The position numbers were made by a program, and so were the translations under genes. A DNA stretch of 19,825 bases from an uncultured Candidatus Saccharibacteria bacterium (GTDB taxonomy: Bacteria > Patescibacteriota > Saccharimonadia > Saccharimonadales > Saccharimonadaceae): NCBI GenBank assembly GCA_947253285.1, contig CAMXXV010000009.1, forward strand, positions 1 to 19,825. Direction: 5' to 3'. The notes beneath the pieces are model-generated. The model saw only the letters and a program-made list of their open reading frames with translations, ran no database searches and was not told the origin of the DNA. Positions 1 through 5,897 of the stretch are shown here, one piece after another (position 1 is the first letter of the stretch; every line of letters starts with the position of its first letter).

Positions 1-2
1 CC

Positions 3-380
3 GGCGCGAAGGTTGAGACTAGCGATTGGGCAAAAAAGTTCGCCAATATTCCGGGGCTGAAGGTGGTAATCTTCGCTGGCTGCATGGTGTACGAGTCAAA
101 GGCGCCGGTGGATTTGCTCATTGCGGGGTCGCAAATGTCCGAGTTGAAGTTAAAAAATTTGGTCAAACAATTAGAGCGCGAGAGTGGCGCCAGTTTGAAC
201 TACTCAATTATGGACTACAACGATTTTTACTATCGCTTGAGCATCAACGACCGCTTCGTGTTGAATATTCTTGAGGCCAAGCATACCAACGTAGTCGACG
301 CCAACCGCATTTTGGGTGACTACCCAGGCACTGAGCATGAGTCGGCGGCCGAGTCAGTAGATAAAGGAGGAGATAACTAA
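3..380 (+). CDS. Nucleotidyltransferase-like protein, C-terminal part (5' end outside window)
   Basis: The frame is open from the left edge to a TAA at 378-380, giving about 125 residues of a longer protein. The visible part has a hydrophobic strand (VVIFAGCMV), then VDLLIAG, a helix with LVKQLERESG, then LNYSIMDYNDFYYRLSINDRFV. This order (a VDLLI[VA]G strand, an E-containing helix, a 'Y..m...dF..R....d.Fv' segment) resembles the nucleotidyltransferase-like domain found behind winged-helix regulators in many Patescibacteria. The catalytic N-terminal half is not in the window, so activity cannot be judged. The stop overlaps the next ATG by one base (TAATG), so the two genes are probably translationally coupled. 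Family assignment is by pattern memory only. Confidence 0.55.
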   Translation, partial: GAKVETSDWAKKFANIPGLKVVIFAGCMVYESKAPVDLLIAGSQMSELKLKNLVKQLERESGASLNYSIMDYNDFYYRLSINDRFVLNILEAKHTNVVDANRILGDYPGTEHESAAESVDKGGDN

Positions 381-1027
381 TGGAAATTGAATACAAAGGT
401 GCTAACTGCGTGGTGATTCGTGACAAGAATGCCACGATTGTGACCGACCCAACCGAGAACGTGAAGATGAAGGTGAAGGAGCTGGACGACCCAGACGCGG
501 TGGTGTTAGCGACGCAGCCGAGCTTTGCGCCGGCGGAAGACAGCGTGAAGAGCTTTATTATCGATATGCCGGGCGAATATGAACACAAAGATGTTAGCGT
601 GCGCGGCATTCCGGTGAAGGCGCATCTTGCGAGCGACGAGGCGGCGCAGGACGCGACCCTTTACAGCATTTACACCAGCGGCATTCGCATTGCCGTGGTG
701 GGGCACACGGTAGCGCCGATTGATGATGACGACCTCGAGGCCTTGGGCTTGGTAGACGTGGTGATTATCCCAGTGGGCGGCAACGGCTACACGCTAGACG
801 CGCGCGATGCCGCGGCGATTGTACACAAAATGAACCCAGCGCCGAAGTTGGTGATTCCGACTCACTATGACGACGGCAAGACTGAATATGAGGTGCCGCA
901 GGAGGACTTGGCGCCATTTGCAAAGGAAATGGGCTGCGAAATCGCCCGCCAGACTGTAATAAAGCTGAAGGACATCACCAAGCTGCCCGAGAGCACCACG
1001 GTGATTGCCCTCACGCCGAGCAAGTAG
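380..1027 (+). CDS. MBL-fold (UlaG-like) protein lacking the HxHxDH zinc motif
   Basis: This 215-residue protein has a metallo-beta-lactamase-fold layout of the Lactamase_B_3/UlaG-like type. Visible are an N-terminal strand pair with TDP (22-24), PGEYE (64-68), a strand ending in VVGH (106-109), the block PVGGNGYTLDARDAA (131-145), and IPTHYDDG (159-166) with a possible late His ligand (His162). The family's usual HxHxDH motif would follow the strand AVVLAT (40-45), but the sequence there reads QPSFAPAED. The Asp of the later 'GD' motif is His109. The main zinc ligands are therefore gone and classical hydrolase activity is doubtful. A strong Shine-Dalgarno (AAAGGAGG, 363-370) precedes the ATG and overlaps the end of the upstream gene. 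A terminator follows, so this is the last gene of its operon. Confidence 0.75.
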   Translation: MEIEYKGANCVVIRDKNATIVTDPTENVKMKVKELDDPDAVVLATQPSFAPAEDSVKSFIIDMPGEYEHKDVSVRGIPVKAHLASDEAAQDATLYSIYTSGIRIAVVGHTVAPIDDDDLEALGLVDVVIIPVGGNGYTLDARDAAAIVHKMNPAPKLVIPTHYDDGKTEYEVPQEDLAPFAKEMGCEIARQTVIKLKDITKLPESTTVIALTPSK

Positions 1028-1054
1028 GGTAAGAAAGTTACACGGTTATTGCAC

Positions 1055-1079
1055 GCCACCGCCCCGCGGTGGCGGTTTT
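1055..1079 (+). terminator. Intrinsic terminator after the MBL-fold gene
   Basis: An 8-bp stem (GCCACCGC 1055-1062 / GCGGTGGC 1066-1073) with loop CCC is followed by GGTTTTA. It sits 27 bases after the stop codon. Confidence 0.75.
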
Positions 1080-1097
1080 AAGCTGAGTGCAAAAAGT

Positions 1098-1126
1098 TTG
1101 GTAAATTATCCCGCTTGTGTTATAAT
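1098..1126 (+). promoter_or_regulatory. Promoter of the phase-variable surface protein
   Basis: The -35 TTGGTA (1098-1103) and -10 TATAAT (1121-1126) are separated by 17 bp, with an extended -10 TGT at 1118-1120. Transcription should start near 1133, leaving a leader of about 50-80 nt. Confidence 0.75.
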
Positions 1127-1180
1127 GCAGGTATCTAGCCGTGGTGGCAGAGATAAACCCAAAGAGGAGAATAACCAAAA

Positions 1181-1222
1181 ATGGAGAATAACCAAAATGG
1201 AGGACAAAAACAATATGAGTAA
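1181..1222 (+). CDS. Possible 13-residue leader peptide (MENNQNGGQKQYE)
   Basis: The ATG at 1181 follows GAGGAG (1164-1169) and opens a 13-codon frame ending in TAA at 1220-1222. Its stop overlaps the ATG of the next frame (1215) in the string ATGAGTAA, an arrangement typical of translational coupling. Its first codons, with the preceding bases, are nearly repeated 16 bp downstream (GGAGAATAACCAAAAATG, then GGAGAATAACCAAAATG), which creates the second start at 1197 in another frame. It could be a real leader peptide or a by-product of this duplication. Confidence 0.3.
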   Translation: MENNQNGGQKQYE

Positions 1223-1253
1223 ATTACGGCAAACAGCTGCGGGGGGGGGGTAA
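1197..1253 (+). other. Likely true 5' end of the surface protein gene, cut off by the G10 tract
   Basis: Two in-frame ATGs (1197 and 1215) have ribosome-binding sites: GGAG at 1183-1186 and GGAGG at 1199-1203. From 1215 the frame reads MSKLRQTAAGGG and ends at TAA 1251-1253, directly after a run of ten G. With nine (or twelve) G the same frame runs into the 1306-3327 frame, which is open back to 1219 without a stop. The basic residues (K, R and the later SRGK) would supply the positive n-region that the downstream signal peptide lacks. Confidence 0.65.
1241..1250 (+). repeat. G10 homopolymer, candidate phase-variation tract
   Basis: Ten consecutive G lie within the first codons of the surface protein frame. 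Counting frames: G10 gives an immediate TAA, G11 gives a stop four codons later, and G9 or G12 gives the full-length protein. Slipped-strand mispairing at such tracts is the established basis of ON/OFF switching in surface genes of Campylobacter and Neisseria. A homopolymer miscall in the assembly is the main alternative. Confidence 0.65.
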
Positions 1254-1305
1254 ACTTTTAAGCCTCTTATCCCAAACTACTGAAAGTAGGGGTAAAATAG
1301 CTACT

Positions 1306-3327
1306 TTGGCGCCAACATCCAACCATAACTTTGCGGCGCCCGCCGTGGTGTTTGGTCTGTTTGTTTTAGTTGTTGCGCCATTCATCCTCACCCCGCCAGC
1401 TCATGCGGCGGACGATAACACCGTCAGCATTGCGGTTGACCAGAACGCCACACTTCAGCCAACCGGCAACCTCTATAAAGCTACCACCAACGTCACCGTC
1501 AAAACCGGCAAACCTTATGGCTTTAATCTCACCATGCAAGCGGATACCGCTAACCTTGTAAATAGTAAGGACTCTACCCACAAAATCTCTGCCACCCCAA
1601 GCGCCACGCCGGTTACACTAAATGCCAACCAGTGGGGCTATTCCCTAAGTAAGTCTGCCTCTACCTTTAGTGCCGTCCCAGCCGGCGCCCAAGCCACGCC
1701 AGCCGTAGTGGCCGACGTCACCAAGGCCAAGCCAGCCGGTTGTACTAATCCAGCCAACTGCACCAAGTCCGTCACCTTTGCGGCCAACGTCGACCCAGCA
1801 AAGCTCGCCAGTGGTAGCTACAGTACCGCCATCACATATACCGCTACCGCCAAGCCAGCACCAAAGCCGGTAGATTGGCAGCAGCGCACTGCTAAAACCA
1901 CCCCATCAGAGACCTGTCAGGCAGGGAACACCAATAGCTCTTGTCTTGTTACCCTCGACCCGAACATGATTCCAGTGAAGTACACCGGCAGCCCTACTAA
2001 CGCCCAATGGACCAGCGTAGCCGACCCAGAAGCAGCCAATAGTGGTTGGTACGATTACGCCAACAAGCAGTGGGCAAACGCCATCACCGTTAAACCAGAA
2101 GCTCTTAGCAAATACCGTGGCTTTAGTAAAGTCGTAGACCAGTCAGACATTCTTGGTTACTGGGTGTACATCCCGCGTTATACATATGAAGTGATGCGCC
2201 GTGATGGCACAGATAAGCCAGTTCCAGCTCAGAACTTTGACATTAAATTTGAAAGCACCAAGACGCCGAAGAAGCGTCCACTAGCTTGTAAGACGGGCAA
2301 TGGCAAGGACTACCGTACTGAGTGCAACGTAAGCCGTGAATTGCCGCTAGCTGGTGGCGAGGTCTCTACGTGGACCACCCATCCAGCCTTTAGTTTTGGC
2401 AAGAAAGAGCTGAACGGTATCTGGTTTGGTAAGTTTGAGACGACGGGTGAAGTTAATCAACCAACAGTACTACCAAATCAATACCATATTTCTGGCTATA
2501 CAGTTGGTATAAATAATAGAATTGGCGGTTTTTATGCCTTATCTAAATCTCTAGGCGTTAATGATTCAAATAATGTTGGTGGTGACAGTATTTCTACTAC
2601 TCAGAATAGCCACCACTTGGCTAGGTTTAACTCTCACATGGTCAACAATAACGACTGGGGTGTAGCTACCTATCTTAGTGCTAGCAAATATGGCGCTGGT
2701 TATAACGGCGTCCAAATCAATAGCCAATCTGAGAGTTATGAGATTTATCCTAGTAGTATTGGTAACGATACTTGGGGCACTACCGGCTGCGGCCCATCGT
2801 CTAACGGCAATACCAGCACCTATAGCGACGGTGGTACTCTTGGTACTCAATCCGCTTGTAGTTCAAGTGACCCACAGCGTGCCTACAACGGCACCATTGG
2901 TCAACTCGCCAGTACCACTAACAATCCAACCGGTATTTACGATATGTCCGGTGGTGGTTGGGAGTATACCGCTTCCAGCTATACTAGCGACTTAAATAAT
3001 TCTAGTACTAACTATTTTAGCCAATCCGCTCGCCCATCATACGTCAATAATTATAATTTCAGTGACCCAAATAGTTGTACCTTTGCTACCTGTGGCGGTC
3101 AAGCTCTCTATGAGACCAATAATGGTACCAACAATAGTAGTACAGCCCAGTGGAACGGTAATTACATGTACTTCGTAACGTCTTCGCGCCCATGGTTTGG
3201 GCGGGGTGGCAGCTGCCACAATGGCTCGGGTGCTGGGTTGTTCTATGCCTACTACAACGATGGCGGCTTTGGCTACGCCGGCTACTACTTTGCGTTCCGC
3301 GTCGCACTCGCGCCCCTGCAAGACTAA
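1306..3327 (+). CDS. Secreted surface protein: beta-sandwich N-terminus and SUMF/C-type-lectin-fold C-terminus, DGR-target-like
   Basis: 673 residues count from TTG 1306. That start is poor and the natural one is probably ATG 1197 or 1215, upstream of a G10 tract that puts it out of frame here. Residues 11-34 form a hydrophobic segment ending in AHA|AD, a plausible signal-peptidase site. Residues ~36-185 are T/V/A-rich and look like a beta-sandwich adhesin domain (TVSIAV, NVTVKTGKPYGFNLTM, STAITYTATA). Residues ~220-390 carry WYDYANKQWANAITV, YWVYIPRYTYEV and THPAFSFG...GIWFGKFETTG. Residues ~440-673 carry NSHMVNNNDWGVATYLSASKYG-type and GIYDMSGGGWEY blocks, ending with RPWFGRGGS...FAFRVAL. 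This is the order seen in formylglycine-generating-enzyme-like C-type-lectin-fold proteins, including many DGR targets. No catalytic role is implied. It probably acts as an adhesin or receptor on the cell surface. It has its own promoter; no partner gene is adjacent. Confidence 0.8.
   Translation: MAPTSNHNFAAPAVVFGLFVLVVAPFILTPPAHAADDNTVSIAVDQNATLQPTGNLYKATTNVTVKTGKPYGFNLTMQADTANLVNSKDSTHKISATPSATPVTLNANQWGYSLSKSASTFSAVPAGAQATPAVVADVTKAKPAGCTNPANCTKSVTFAANVDPAKLASGSYSTAITYTATAKPAPKPVDWQQRTAKTTPSETCQAGNTNSSCLVTLDPNMIPVKYTGSPTNAQWTSVADPEAANSGWYDYANKQWANAITVKPEALSKYRGFSKVVDQSDILGYWVYIPRYTYEVMRRDGTDKPVPAQNFDIKFESTKTPKKRPLACKTGNGKDYRTECNVSRELPLAGGEVSTWTTHPAFSFGKKELNGIWFGKFETTGEVNQPTVLPNQYHISGYTVGINNRIGGFYALSKSLGVNDSNNVGGDSISTTQNSHHLARFNSHMVNNNDWGVATYLSASKYGAGYNGVQINSQSESYEIYPSSIGNDTWGTTGCGPSSNGNTSTYSDGGTLGTQSACSSSDPQRAYNGTIGQLASTTNNPTGIYDMSGGGWEYTASSYTSDLNNSSTNYFSQSARPSYVNNYNFSDPNSCTFATCGGQALYETNNGTNNSSTAQWNGNYMYFVTSSRPWFGRGGSCHNGSGAGLFYAYYNDGGFGYAGYYFAFRVALAPLQD
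3184..3312 (+). other. Candidate DGR variable region (VR) at the 3' end of the surface protein gene
   Basis: The last ~43 codons before the tail begin with RPWFGRGGS and end with FAFRVAL, the usual borders of a C-type-lectin VR. Inside, NNC/NNT codons for Cys, His, Asn, Gly, Tyr, Ala, Asp and Phe cluster (TGC, CAC, AAT, TAT, TAC, AAC, GAT, GGC, TTT, GCC). This is what A-specific mutagenesis of AAC/AAT template codons would leave, while framework codons (TGG, CGC, GTC, CTC) stay fixed. No template repeat or reverse transcriptase is visible in the window, so the partner element would have to lie elsewhere. Confidence 0.5.
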
Positions 3328-3399
3328 ATCTGTGGTGGTGGCGCGCTGAATTGGAAGGCCGACACTCTGGCTTCAGTACTATAACTTTCCTCAACCCCC

Positions 3400-3426
3400 T
3401 TGTGTTAACCCAAAGTGTGATATAAT
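3400..3426 (+). promoter_or_regulatory. Promoter upstream of the Nudix-like/RNase HI gene
   Basis: A perfect TATAAT (3421-3426) has an extended -10 TGA (3418-3420). The -35 is weak (TTGTGT 3400-3405, only 15 bp spacing), so the extended -10 probably carries it. It gives a leader of about 145 nt before the ATG at 3580. Confidence 0.55.
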
Positions 3427-3431
3427 AAGAG

Positions 3432-3558
3432 TAGTCCTAGGATTGCAATTATTTCCTAACAAAATTAGATCGGGAGTCCTAATGATTTGTCACCGTGGTG
3501 GCAGGTTGCGGACACCCACCTGGACTATAACCGGGGGATCTAGGCGCATCTTGGGACT
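3432..3558 (+). ncRNA. Possible structured leader or small RNA
   Basis: Between promoter and gene there are two AGTCC arms (TAGTCC 3432-3437; AGTCC 3475-3479) and two GGACT arms (GGACTA 3522-3527; GGACT 3554-3558). They can pair as nested or alternative helices. A local hairpin CAGGT (3502-3506)/ACCTG (3518-3522) and a TAGATC/GATCTA pair lie between them. No known riboswitch or 6S/SRP consensus was recognised. The segment is either a regulatory 5' leader of the downstream gene or a separate small RNA ending near the TTTT at 3558-3561. Confidence 0.35.
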
Positions 3559-3579
3559 TTTGGAAATTATTTGGGTGGT

Positions 3580-4470
3580 ATGAAGCAAAAAGTCGTTATT
3601 CGCGCAATCGTTCACCGACACGGCAACGTTTTGCTGTTGAGACGTCACGGCGGCCGCCCGTCAATCGCGGGCCTGTACGAGTTGCCGGGTGGGGCGCTGC
3701 ACATCGGCGAGCAGCCGGTAGACGCCCTGAAGCGAAGCTTGCAGATTCACGCCGGCATTGAGCCGGAAACCTACCACTTGCGCGACGTGGTCAGCTTTAT
3801 TGACCCCGACGACCGGCAGCTGCAGTATATCTTTATCGTCTTTGACGTCACGCTGGCTGGCGGCCGCGACTCGCGCGTTACGCTCGACGACGAGTATCAC
3901 AACTACATGTGGGCGGATTTGACCGACCTAGATGGCCAGCTGTGTACCAATTCCACCAGCGTTATTTTGGGGCTGGGAAGCGAAGCCGTAGCTGACCGCG
4001 ACTTTATTCGCGACCGGAGCAACGAAGACAAGAAGCTCAAAACTGTGGTGATTCACTCTGACGGCGGCTCGCGTGGTAACCCCGGTCCGAGCGCCAGCGC
4101 GTACATCATCATGGGCACGGACGGCCAGACCATCGCGCAGGGCGGGCGGTTTTTGGGCCGCAGCGACAGTGGTACCGCCGAGTACATCGCAGTGGAGTTG
4201 GCGCTGAAGCGCGCGATTGAGCTGCATGCCGAGGTGGTGGAGTATTACAGCGACAGCTTGATGGTCGTAGGGCAAATCAATGGGCTCTTTGACGTCAAAA
4301 ATCCGGAGTTCCGCGCCATCCACGACCGCATTATCCACTTGCTGTTCCACTTCCGCCGTGCCACCTTCCGCCACGTACACCGCGAGTACAACCGCCTGGC
4401 GGACAGCTTGGTCAACCGCATCTTAGACGAAAACAAGGGCAACACGGAGCCACGAGATTTCGTCATATAG
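3580..4470 (+). CDS. Degenerate Nudix domain fused to RNase HI
   Basis: 296 residues from ATG 3580 (a TTG nine bases upstream is in frame but less likely); no clear Shine-Dalgarno. The N-terminal ~130 residues have a Nudix fold pattern (LPGGALHIGE, 35-44). The Nudix signature GX5EX7REUXEEXGU reads G..E.......RSLQIHAGI, so the catalytic REUXEE glutamates are absent and pyrophosphohydrolase activity is unlikely. The C-terminal part (about 153-285) is RNase HI of the RVT_3 type with all four acidic residues visible: D161 (HSDGGSRGNPG), E201 (GTAEYIAVEL), D225 (YYSDSLMVVGQ) and D275 (RLADSLVN). The likely role is cutting RNA in RNA/DNA hybrids, such as primers and R-loops. The Nudix-like domain may bind a nucleotide or position the enzyme. 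The TAG stop abuts the promoter of RNase P RNA. Confidence 0.85.
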   Translation: MKQKVVIRAIVHRHGNVLLLRRHGGRPSIAGLYELPGGALHIGEQPVDALKRSLQIHAGIEPETYHLRDVVSFIDPDDRQLQYIFIVFDVTLAGGRDSRVTLDDEYHNYMWADLTDLDGQLCTNSTSVILGLGSEAVADRDFIRDRSNEDKKLKTVVIHSDGGSRGNPGPSASAYIIMGTDGQTIAQGGRFLGRSDSGTAEYIAVELALKRAIELHAEVVEYYSDSLMVVGQINGLFDVKNPEFRAIHDRIIHLLFHFRRATFRHVHREYNRLADSLVNRILDENKGNTEPRDFVI

Positions 4471-4479
4471 TGGTATAAT
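4471..4479 (+). promoter_or_regulatory. Extended -10 promoter of rnpB
   Basis: TGGTATAAT begins immediately after the stop codon of the RNase HI gene. The predicted start is about 7 nt downstream, at 4486, exactly at the first base of the RNase P RNA helix P1. No good -35 is visible. Confidence 0.7.
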
Positions 4480-4485
4480 AGTAAT

Positions 4486-4832
4486 GCCAGATGGCTAAAT
4501 GATCGCTTGCCGGCTAGAGGTCGGTAAGAGGAAAGTCCGGGCAGCACAGAGCGACAACAGTTGCTAACGGCAACCAAGGGCGACCTTAGGGAAAGTGCCA
4601 CAGAAACTGATACCGCCGGCGGCGTTCGCGCTGTCGGTAAGGGTGAAAAGAGTAGTGTAAGAGACTACGGCGCCCCATGGTGACACGGGGCGGGGGTAAA
4701 CCCTGTTGGCTGCAAGGAGGCGAGAGCACCGGCTGCTCGTCGGCTCGCCGTTTATCCGCTTGAACGTCTTGGCGACAAGACGTCTAGATAGATGATCATT
4801 CTCGACAAAACCCGGCTTACCGGTCATCTGGG
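4486..4832 (+). ncRNA. rnpB: RNase P RNA, bacterial type A-like
   Basis: This is the catalytic RNA that removes 5' leaders from pre-tRNAs. Conserved blocks are present in order: GAGGAAAGTCCGGGC (4528-4542), AGAAACTGATACCGCC (about 4602-4617), GGTAAGGGTGAAAAG (about 4635-4650), AGATAGATGATC (about 4786-4797) and ACCCGGCTTA (about 4810-4819). Helix P1 is closed by CCAGATG (4487-4493) with CATCTGG (4825-4831), which fixes both ends and gives ~345 nt, a normal size. It has its own promoter at its 5' end and its own terminator 26 bases after the 3' end. Confidence 0.97.
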
Positions 4833-4857
4833 TCCCATGTTATTGGGAACTCCATTT

Positions 4858-4886
4858 ACTGCTTGGCTTTTGGCCAAGCAGTTTTT
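4858..4886 (+). terminator. Intrinsic terminator of rnpB
   Basis: A 9-bp stem CTGCTTGGC (4859-4867)/GCCAAGCAG (4873-4881) with loop TTTTG is followed by TTTTT. Confidence 0.85.
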
Positions 4887-5289
4887 GATATATGTAGTAT
4901 CACTCGCTATGACGCGACTGATGGATTTTATGTAGCGCTAGAGATTTATTGGTAGATAAATTGATGTGGCGGTGCTGGATATTTAAGCATAAATTGCGCC
5001 CATGTTGGGCGCTTTATTGTGTTGCTCAGCCGCCTCTGTTAATGGTAGTGCAGTGCACAACGATTGGCAGTGGTGGTGTAGTATTTAAGCTTATTCGCCC
5101 GTCATGACGTCACGACGGGCGGAAGCGGCGAGCGTCTCGCCTGTCGGAGGGGCAACCAGCAGTCCAACTAGCCATCTAAATATTAAGACCACGCCAATTA
5201 AGCTAGTTTGCCCGCCGCAGACGCCTCTGTTATTAGGACAATTCTGATGTACGGTCGGAATGGTGGGGCTTAAGGTAAACTAAGAGCAA
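4887..5289. other. Intergenic region with several strong hairpins, no gene recognised
   Basis: About 400 bases lie between rnpB and the rplT terminator. A terminator-like hairpin GCGCCC (4996-5001)/GGGCGC (5007-5012) is followed by TTTATT. Two consecutive hairpins follow: CGCCCGTC (5096-5103)/GACGGGCG (5114-5121), whose loop contains the palindrome TGACGTCA, and GGCGAG (5127-5132)/CTCGCC (5136-5141). The string CGCCTCTGTTA occurs twice (near 5031 and 5222). No convincing open frame, promoter or known RNA family was seen. An unrecognised small RNA is possible. Confidence 0.4.
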
Positions 5290-5316
5290 CAAAAAACGCC
5301 TGCCAGAGGCAGGCGT
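5290..5316 (-). terminator. Intrinsic terminator of the tRNA-Asn-infC-rpmI-rplT operon
   Basis: On the minus strand a 9-bp stem ACGCCTGCC/GGCAGGCGT (plus-strand positions 5296-5304 and 5308-5316, loop of 3) is followed by six T (A-run at 5291-5296 on the plus strand, shared with the stem end). It lies just beyond the rplT stop. Confidence 0.9.
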
Positions 5317-5333
5317 GTGACATCAAGACGTGA

Positions 5334-5681
5334 TTACTTGTTGACTGACTTGACGATGGCAGCGAAGGCGGCTGGCTCGCGTACGGCGAGGTCAGCTAGG
5401 GTCTTGCGGTCTAGGGTAATGTTGGCCTTCTTAAGGTCAGACATTAGACGGGCATAAGTGGTGCCGTTTTGACGAGCGGCAGCGTTGATGCGGGTGATCC
5501 ATAGCTGGCGTAGGTCGCGCTTCTTGGTGCGGCGGTCGCGGAAGGCATATTGCAAAGCCTTGATAACGCGCTGCTTGGCTAGGCGGAAGCTGCGGGTTGC
5601 GCTGTTGTGCTTGAAGCCCTTGGCGCGGCTAATCATTTTAGCGTGGCGTGCGTGGGCGGTAACTCCTCGTTTAACTCTCAT
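5334..5681 (-). CDS. rplT: 50S ribosomal protein L20
   Basis: This 115-residue protein matches L20 over its whole length, starting MRVKRGVTAHARHAK and continuing with AKGFKHNSATRSFRLAKQ, RDRRTKKRDLRQLWITRINAA and NITLDRKTLADLA. L20 binds 23S rRNA early in assembly of the large subunit. The family length is about 115-120, so it is complete. The ATG follows AAGGAG with 5-base spacing. It is last in the operon, 21 bases after rpmI, and is followed by a strong terminator. L20 autoregulates this operon in E. coli and Bacillus. Here the infC leader looks too short for a Bacillus-type L20-sensing leader, so any feedback would have to work differently. Confidence 0.98.
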   Translation of the reverse strand: MRVKRGVTAHARHAKMISRAKGFKHNSATRSFRLAKQRVIKALQYAFRDRRTKKRDLRQLWITRINAAARQNGTTYARLMSDLKKANITLDRKTLADLAVREPAAFAAIVKSVNK

Positions 5682-5702
5682 TTTATCTCCTTACTTCGAT
5701 TA

Positions 5703-5897
5703 TTAGATACCCAATGCACGGCGAATGACTTTAGCACGTTCACCGGTGGTTGACTTTGGCGCTGCTTTGGCGCGCTTGTTGCGGGCAGTCTGATGTGACA
5801 ACTTGTGGTGCATTGCAGCACTCTCTTGTAGCATCTTGCCAGCCTTGGTTACGCGAATACGCTTCGCGGTACCCTTGTGGGTCTTCATTTTTGGCAT
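5703..5897 (-). CDS. rpmI: 50S ribosomal protein L35
   Basis: 64 residues starting MPKMKTHKGTAKRIRVTKAGK, the standard L35 N-terminus, very basic throughout and of normal family length. It is a small structural protein of the 50S subunit. The start lies inside the end of infC with a 13-base overlap (ATGCCAAAAATGA contains both the rpmI start and the infC stop). Its AAGGAG Shine-Dalgarno, nine bases upstream, is therefore inside infC codons. This suggests translational coupling. The gene order infC-rpmI-rplT is the common bacterial one. Confidence 0.97.
   Translation of the reverse strand: MPKMKTHKGTAKRIRVTKAGKMLQESAAMHHKLSHQTARNKRAKAAPKSTTGERAKVIRRALGI

Noticed and set aside
1005..1253. Long plus-strand frame running from the end of the MBL gene to the G-tract
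   Set aside because: It crosses a terminator and a promoter. Only its last part, from ATG 1197 or 1215, is likely translated.
4330..4340. DnaA box (TTATCCACT) as sign of a replication origin
   Set aside because: It is a single match inside the RNase HI coding sequence, with no cluster and no dnaA in the window.
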